Source: Klebsormidium nitens
Lineage: Eukaryota; Streptophyta; Klebsormidiophyceae; Klebsormidiales; Klebsormidiaceae
Direction of reading: 5' to 3'
Assembly (NCBI GenBank): GCA_000708835.1
Contig: DF237382.1
Coordinates: 1-64,000, forward strand
Length of the DNA: 64,000 nucleotides
Positions 57,401-64,000 of this stretch are shown here, in pieces. Position 1 is the stretch's first letter; each line of letters begins with the position of its first letter. The position numbers and the translations under genes are program-made. The notes beneath the pieces were generated by a model. That model was not told where the DNA came from, ran no database searches, and saw only the letters and a list, made by a program, of their open reading frames with translations.

Positions 57401-60396
57401 CCCTTCTTATCAACTCTACTCGTTCCCGAAGACACTAGAGTTGACACGTGTATCAGAGATTGGGCTCTCACCTTTCGGCAACGGTCCTTTAGAAGCGGCA
57501 ATAATGGTGTTCACCCCTGAGCAGTTCGCCTAGCAATCTGCTCAATGATAGAATCTGAGCTTATACCGCTCAGTTGTTGCGCTTCCTTGAGGGTCAGCAA
57601 TGGAGCCGAATCCATCAGTCCGCTGTTCACCAAGGATGCTTGCTATCGGTCGTCCCTCGTCAACGAGCGGCGTCTCGATATCTCTTTCCTCATCAGCTGT
57701 TCCTGTTCTTTATTTTCGAGCACCAAAGTGAGACGCGTGTCAGCGCTGAGAGCTCTCACCTTCGTTTAAAGGCGTCTCTAGAAGCGGCGATGATCATCCT
57801 TTCCTCGAGTGATCTGCCTGTCAATCTACTCAAGCGAAGACCTTCAGCAACTGGTGCCGCTCATTCGTTGCCTTTGTATGAGGGTCAGTACTCAGGGAAG
57901 TCCAGCGATACCAACAGTTTGTTAATGCGAAATATGTGCTATCGGCCCTCCCTCGTCAGCCAGCGGTGGTCACACACTTTCTCCCTCCGTTAACATTCTC
58001 TGTTCATTATGCATCTTTTACCTAAATAAAGAAGCATATCACTTTGTTGCGCACTGGTTCTCGACTCGCTCTTACCTCATTGTCGAGCCTGCGTTTCCTT
58101 TGTCGCGGAAGATTCAGCGGGTGCTTACGAATATACGCTGGTGGAGCAAAGGAAGGGAACCCTTTTGTAATTTTGGGACAGCTTCATGCAAATATCCTTT
58201 CTGAAACGAGCTCTTCCTCTCTGCAGATCTTCTCAGACTTCGGGGGCCAGCACCAAGCTCTCCTCCTCAGCAGCGCTCTCTGGTCCCTCGTCATTTCCTC
58301 CCCACTGGGCCTCTCCACACTTCTCGCACTCGCCTCCGACGTGCTAGCCCTCGCCACCTGCCACGTGTCACTCCTCTACTGGCTCTCCGCCCTCATCTAC
58401 TCCGCCCAGCTTCGCGCCCTGGCCGCGCTCTGGCGCCTCTTCCGGGGCCGGAAGCGGAACCCGCTGCGCCACCGTGTCGACTCCTTCGAACGCCACGTGG
58501 AGCAGATTGTCGTGGGGTCGCTCCTATTCACACCGCTGCTCTTACTGCTGCCCACGACTTGGGCGTACTACTCGCTGTTTGCGATGACGTACGGCGGGAT
58601 TGCGGCAGCCCGCGCGGCGCTGCAGATCGGCAGCGCGGTGATCCGATCGTTTCCGCTCTACCGGTTGGCGGTGTGGGCGGCGGTGCCGGGGGCGTGTCCG
58701 AGTGACGTCAGCTTTCAGGTGACGTCAGCGGGGCAGAAGGTGGTGGACGAAACCATGTTGGCCAGCGGTAAAGTCATCAACGGTCCCGGAAGAGTCTCGA
58801 GGTGGGGAAAGGAGATGGTAACCAGCATGGGGGCAAGCGTTGAGAGCCTGAGAGTGACGTCAGCGAGTCGGAACACGGGGACCAGGACCGAGACTGGCGA
58901 CGACATGTTTCCACGTGGTCAGAACGAAGTGACTGCCGAGGAAGGAAGTGTAGTAGGCACACGGAAAAGCGGAGTGATGGGCACACGGCCAAGAGCGCGA
59001 GAACGAAACGCGAGCGGCGAAGAATGGAGGGATCGGAAAGTGGAGGACGGTGTTAAGGGGACGAAAAGTGACGAGAAACGTGGCGAGAAGCTGGACGGCG
59101 AAGATAGCGCGTGTTCTCTGGGTTTCGTAGGGCAGCAGGCGGAGGCGAAGCTGGCTGGAGTGCCATCGGGGGAGGAACTAGCGGCGCGGCACCTGCGGTT
59201 GGAGCTAGTTACAGCGGACGCAGGTATGACGAAACTCGTGAAAGTTTCTTGGAGTCAAGTGCAGCTCTTCCCCGAGTACTCCGACTCAGCGTTAAGAGAA
59301 GGACGAAGAAGGGAAGCGGCCAGACGAGGTCAATCATCTGTGAAAGTGACGCTTGTCAGTTGAAAAGGCTCGACGTGCTTCCCCGGCGAAAGTTGCTCTC
59401 CGAGTCAATCTTACAGTGCAGCTCTTGTTTGAAGCAGACCCATCGGTGCGCCTCCGGATTCGAAGACCCACGAAGTGAAGAAGCCTCCCTAATGTTTATC
59501 GAAGTGTGTGTATAGAAGGAGACGCTCAACATTGGGCCGTCGAGTGGTCCGGGAGCAGTCTGTATAGATTGATCTGACTGGAACCCGTTGTCTTGTCTCA
59601 GCGGACGTGCTTCGGCCTTTCCTGAGGCACGTGACCAGCCCCTTCAGCCTCATGGGAGCCGCGGGGGTCGTTGTGGCGCTTTGCGTGGGGAACTGGTAAG
59701 CTACGTCACATGTCAATCAGCGTTGAGTGCCTTTGTTGATCAAAGCTGGCAGTGATGTTTGTTTGTATTGCGGTGACCAATCTTTTGTGTGGGTAAGACA
59801 ATATGAGAGTGGAACGGTTGGATCGAGCAAACAAAGGATTGCGAGGGCAAGCGAACCTGTTGGCTTCACGTTGAAGCATGCAGCAACGTCCATTTAAGGT
59901 TTTTGATTCTGGTTCGCCTTGCTTCTCGATTCTATTGGTGTACCATTCGCTTGGGGGTGTCTTTTCAAAAAGACTCGCATTTTCTCGGTGTATTTCCTCC
60001 TCGTGAAAGAAGCTCATTTTCGAGCGCTTGGCCCGACTGGCTGGGATGCTGACCGGAAACATTCTCAGTTCCAGAGGTGAAGAGTTAGTTGGCTAGCGGT
60101 CTTGAGTAAACATTCCGATTACGCGTGCGCAGAGTTCGATCCGGATTAGCAGCGTCAAATTCACAGCTTTCGGTTGACCGAGTTGTTGGTTGAAACTTTA
60201 TATAAATCTTGACGAGAAAAGAGAGGGTGGTCAACGGGCTGTTCGACTCATGCAGACTTTACACGGCTGCACAGGAAAAGCGACTCGGTTTCGAGCTGAT
60301 CATCACCTCTCACCCATCGAATGTCGGCTTTGTGAACCGTTTCTTTTCTAATGCAGGGTGGACCCGGTGCTCACTCTCGATGCTATGGAGTTTTGA
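51404..60396 (+). CDS. PIGQ: GPI-GlcNAc transferase subunit PIG-Q / GPI1
   Basis: Six exons are modelled: 51404-51427, 51862-52099, 52772-53040, 58227-59223, 59602-59695 and 60357-60396, about 553 aa with all phases agreeing. PIG-Q is a multi-pass ER membrane subunit of the complex that adds GlcNAc to phosphatidylinositol, the first step of GPI-anchor synthesis. Family blocks are SGVLDVLLGIAGG, WLMSVAPAGLKLNEELD, LSDVLALATCHVSLLYWLSA-like helices, LWRLFRGRKRNPLRHRVDS, VVGSLLFTPLLLLLPTTWAYY and SFPLYRLAVW. Exons 3 and 4 are secure. Exon 2 is supported by phase and position. Exon 1 (8 codons) and the last exon (12 codons) are guesses by phase only; without the splice at 59224 the frame would stop at 59361-59363. 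After the conserved core, exon 4 adds about 170 charged, low-complexity residues. Intron 3 is 5186 bases, by far the longest here, and is filled with tandem repeats. Confidence 0.88.
53165..55610 (+). repeat. Long tandem repeat (about 1.1-1.3 kb unit) in PIGQ intron 3
   Basis: Matching strings recur in the same order. GGATGACGT-CCTGGGC...GTGTCCA occurs near 53180, 54273 and 55560. TCCCTGGTTCCTCAACA is at about 53703 and 54895. GAAGCCAGCTGTCA-TATGAGC is at about 53971 and 55182. GGCTTATCT followed by ATGGCGATGATA/GTGGCGATGATA is near 53853 and 55064. At least two full diverged units and part of a third are present. No reading frame is conserved among them and no transposon protein is recognised. 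Confidence 0.8.
56328..58010 (+). repeat. Six-unit tandem array of about 290 bases in PIGQ intron 3
   Basis: Units begin with GCGGCGATGATGGTCTTCACC-like strings at about 56330, 56627, 56911, 57199, 57495 and 57785; spacing is 284-297 bases. Each contains CTTGAGC, a TCTGCTC block, GATGCCGCTCATT, CTTCCTTGAGGG, a CCTCATCA-CTGTTCCT block and GAGACGCG...GCTCTCACC. Divergence between units looks to be 20-30% by eye. The array ends about 220 bases before exon 4, so it does not include exon sequence. Confidence 0.9.
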
Positions 60397-63300
60397 GCGT
60401 GGGCCGAAAGCTGTCGCCACACCGTTAGATGCTCGCCACGTGGCAGCTTTGCAGGTGCTCAGGCAAGTACGGCCCGCCCGAAGTTTATACCCTCTTATTA
60501 CTGAGCCCGGTTCGGCTAATGCTGGAGAGTGCATAATCCAGCATTGATTCTATATCGTTTCTGGGTCCGTTGATGTAATTTGGGCGCCTCAGTGGAGCAC
60601 TTAACAGATACTTAAGCTTCCGTGTCCAAAGCGCTCCCAGATCCGTTTTCAAGGATGCCTTCTGTTCCAGGGCTCGTCGTGTCGAAACCCGTCATGTTTA
60701 CCTACAGAAAAGCTCTGCGAGGTCAAACGGGTTAAAGGCACAGAGTGGAATCAGAAAAGAAGCGTCCAAGTCGTCCCGTTTACGCTTTCGCTCTTTGAGC
60801 GTCCAAAGAAAACCACAGGACGCCGTCAAGATGTCTTAGCCGTGAACGTTCTTCCTGCTCCGCAACCCCGTTCAAATTAAGGTGTTGTCTGCTCACGTGG
60901 CTTACGGCGACATATAGATGCACCATTGTTGACCGCAAGTCACTGAAGCCAGCGGCGGCAGGCTGCTTTTCGGCATTCGCGAGGCGAGAATGCTTGCCGG
61001 CTGGAACGCGTTCCACGATTATCAACACAACTTTATCATCAACAAAAGATGTCATTGTGTCCAGTGACTACTTTTGCACACTGCAATTGCTTGAAGTCCG
61101 CAAGTCTTCTCTCTTTGAATCTGACGCACGTCTCTGCTGCCGTTTCTCGTGCAGGCTGCACGCGAGAAGCGACCGCCCCCAGGCATGCTTGTTGACTGGA
61201 TACGGACCGGGGGCTGAAGTGGAGAACTGTGATGACGTGGGCTCTACAAGCTGGGGCATTTGTTGATGGTGAGCAAAGCATGAACCTTATTAACGATCGA
61301 AAGTAGGAGTTCTTCCCCGATTCCTTGGCATGTCTTGAAAGGCGCACGGGTACCTTTCCGACTCCCTGAGACCTCTTGTCTCCTGCCGACTTGAGACTCT
61401 GACGATGTCCTTGACCACTTTGCTCGATTCTCAAGGCATCTTTCCGGATGCCCGCTGAATCAATCCTCCACAGAATCTTGTTGCGTCATAAGTTGTACAT
61501 AGGCCGACACTAGGGAACACTTCTGAGGATGTGATTCGACCCGTGTTCGGTTATGGTGTTATAGGACTCCATTTTTAGGGAATCCGTCGGCGGGCTGAAT
61601 CTTCGTGACCATCCGTATCGCACTTCTTGACACCAGAATTGACTTTGTCAATCCGTCAGTAATGATTGACAGTATGTCTGAGTGTCGGCTGTGGTAACGG
61701 GGCCAGCAACGTCTCATATACCTGTCCGTTTGACCCTGCAGTCAGATTGAGGTGGACTCGACCTCCGGAACCCGCCTCATTGCCGGACTTCGAAGAAGCA
61801 GTAGAGGTACGGAGTAGCCACTAGGAGACTCTTCACAGCTCTGCGTGAAGTCGGGTTCTTTGGAAAACGGCTTCCACGTTCCGCAATATCTCGTGTAGAT
61901 TCATGCCTTTGCATACGCCCACATGGCAAGGGTGACTTGCCCACTCCGGAAACGCCTTGATAAAATGGGAATCTGACTGCTGCACTGTATTTTTTCGTTA
62001 AGTTTTTTTATTTGTTCGAGGATGACAAGACACTCTCTATGTCACGTCGGTGCAAACCCTTGCATGAGGTTTTCTCTGCCGCTCAATCTTTCTCGAGACA
62101 CCCACTATCAGAGTGTGCCATCTTATTGTCAGCTTTCACGTTCCCTCCCAATATGGTGCCGGGCCACGAGCAGCCGAGGCTCAACACTCGTAATGTCGGC
62201 TCAAATTGTTTCTACGCCCTCTTCGTAATTCTCTGCAGTCTGGCTGTGTTCCACCTTGATCGCACCTTGATTGGAAACAGATCAAGTAATTCAATCCAGT
62301 ATTTCTTACAATTCTCTGACGATGATAGGCAGCTACGGTCTTGTTTCTGATCTGCTCGCTTGGCTGTGCTTTTCCAGAAAGAGCTTTCGGGCAAGGCTTA
62401 CTTGAATCGGGGCTTTTGTCCTGGCACAGCTTTGATTGCCGTTGTTAGATTGAGTTGCAACTGCTGCACCGGATCTGCCCCCCCCGTTCTTTTGAGAACA
62501 CGCACAGCCTTTGAGCAGTCAAGCTGGAAGTCATGGCTTCGTTGAACGGCAACTGACTCACTCGAGTGCCCAAATGCTGATCTAACAATGGCGTGTGCAC
62601 CTTTTGTTCGGCCATGATTATCTACGGCCTGATGAGCAGCAACACGCTGCCCAGACTGGAACTTGAAGAATATGCCAACGTTTCGGGATGTCAAACAAAG
62701 GCAACTGGATCTTGCGATGCTTTCCGGAAGTCAATTGTTATCCGGTGATTCCGTGATGCTCATTGTTTCGTGAGCAGCGGAAACCTAGCACTTCATTGTT
62801 TGTTGGCCAACGCGATTGATCATCTGTTCTCCTTGGTCGACTTTGTATTTACGAGAATATGGCCAGTAGCAACTCGCGCATTTTTGCTGGTCACAGACTG
62901 GTCACGTCCAAGCTTCGATCACTTCCTCAAAAGCGCATCTCAGTTGAGTGCCTCTTGTTGCATCTTGCTGTATAGTTCTGAAGTAGGTCATACCACGTAA
63001 GCCGTCTTGTCATTTGTTCCTTGGATATGCTTTACTGCCGTTGGACGGAGCGCCTCCAGCGCGGCATCGTCACGAGGAGCCAGAAATTGATCTCAATGAC
63101 GGGCTTCTTTTATCTGGCCGACTATTGGCTGGCAGGTAACAGTGCTCGCTGAAGGTTGAGAAGTGCCGCGTCAATCGAGTCCCTCGATTTCGAGGCGCTT
63201 CAGTTTGTCCTTTCTGTAGGTCTTCGCTTTGCATCTCTTTTGTTAGTGTTTAATTGCTCGGCTCAAAACACGGTATCAGAAGCTGCCATGGCGTGTGAGA

Positions 63301-64000
63301 ATCGTTTACAGCTTTGATCAACTTGTACGCATTCGTGATGTACGCCCATTTTCTGGCGGTCGCGTCCTTGCTTGCTTCACGTAAACTGGTTAGTAACCAG
63401 ACGGGCGTATTACATTCCAGACGCGAGCGGTCTTTGCAGACAGTCAGCGGCTCTCTTCTTTAGAGCGAGTGACACTTCCGCATATGCGATGTTGAGTGCC
63501 TCAGTTATAATCGGCGTGTTTTTCAAGGGACCCAGGCTATGAGTCGATAAACCCTGGGCAAAGCGGCTTGCGCATATCTCTTGGGAGTCGTCCGAGCCAG
63601 CATTGCTTCTCTTCTAAAAGAAGAATGTCCACGGCAAGCTTCAGTGCCGTTCTGCAAGAAGGGTGCTTTCGGACATTGCACGCGGTCATGATGGGCCTAA
63701 ACTCGATTATGAGCTGTAAAGCAGCTCAGCGATGCATGGAGGACCGAGGAACCGCCGGCTCTTTTATCGCTCCACTTTTTAGCACGTAACCTTCCTTCTT
63801 AGTGGCCGGGCCGACAACCCGAGGCAGGTCTGTAATAACAGACTTTTCAGGAAATTATTCGACACTGAGTTCGATTGTATCTTCTGCAAAAGCGTGCGCA
63901 TGGGTACAGATCCGTTTTCTGCGTAAGGGCACGCAGGTTAGGTCCAACAGTGTCCCGTGCGCAACTTTCTTGAAATGACGGTCGACTGGCTTTCAGGCCC
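60397..64000. other. 3' flank of PIGQ with no recognised gene
   Basis: No exon of a known family is seen on either strand. The composition is near 50% GC and resembles the repeat-filled PIGQ intron more than the AT-rich convergent spacers. CCACATGGCAAGGGTGAC near 61918 and CTGAAGCCAGCGGCGGC near 60943 recall strings of the 1.1-1.3 kb intron repeat, so diverged copies may be present. The PIGQ gene itself could also extend further than modelled. Confidence 0.45.

Noticed and set aside
58044-58226. In-frame extension upstream of PIGQ exon 4 beginning at 58044
   Set aside because: The CTGCAG acceptor at 58221-58226 and phase 0 join to exon 3 reproduce the conserved PIG-Q order; the extension has no family similarity.

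Overview
The window is nuclear DNA of a photosynthetic eukaryote with many introns. It carries a nuclear gene for a chloroplast-targeted Rieske protein (petC), a STOP1-type zinc-finger factor (a family I know from land plants and streptophyte algae), an RPL38 with a plant-like structure and plant-type telo-box motifs. A streptophyte alga such as Klebsormidium fits best. This is an inference from gene content, not from a database match. Genes are compact: short GT-AG introns of about 100 to 1400 bases, GC-rich exons, and one assembly gap (50629-51148).

Layout: STOP1-like (+, 566-5800), petC (-, 7527-10432), PQ-loop transporter (+, 11505-16659), RPL38 (-, 17917-20785), RNA polymerase III subunit RPC6 (+, 21626-26461), erythromycin-esterase-like protein (-, 27816-33274), a small DUF3339-like membrane protein (+, 34395-35762), DHX37/Dhr1-type DEAH helicase (-, 37422-45868), signal peptidase subunit SPCS1 (+, 46343-47528), selenocysteine tRNA (+, 47615-47701), a small Rieske [2Fe-2S] protein (-, 48786-50388) and PIG-Q/GPI1 (+, 51404-60396). 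The last 3.6 kb holds nothing I recognise. I rebuilt gene models by hand, joining exons by phase and family similarity; nearly every junction keeps frame.

Three things stand out. First, a well-formed selenocysteine tRNA (87 nt, UCA anticodon, 9+4 acceptor/T-stem design) lies just downstream of SPCS1; land plants are generally held to have lost the selenocysteine system. Second, in four genes (PQ-loop, RPL38, RPC6 and DHX37) an intron is largely a tandem array whose repeat unit includes the adjoining exon edge and its splice site. Decaying 'echoes' of coding sequence therefore sit inside the intron, at seven separate exon borders. Third, the eleven protein genes alternate strand without exception: divergent pairs share 0.5-1.1 kb promoter regions, and convergent pairs are split by AT-richer spacers full of CATGCATG-type motifs.

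The genes do not form one pathway. They are housekeeping functions (translation and ribosome assembly, Pol III, secretion, GPI anchors, photosynthetic electron transport) plus one probable stress regulator and one enzyme family best known from bacteria.
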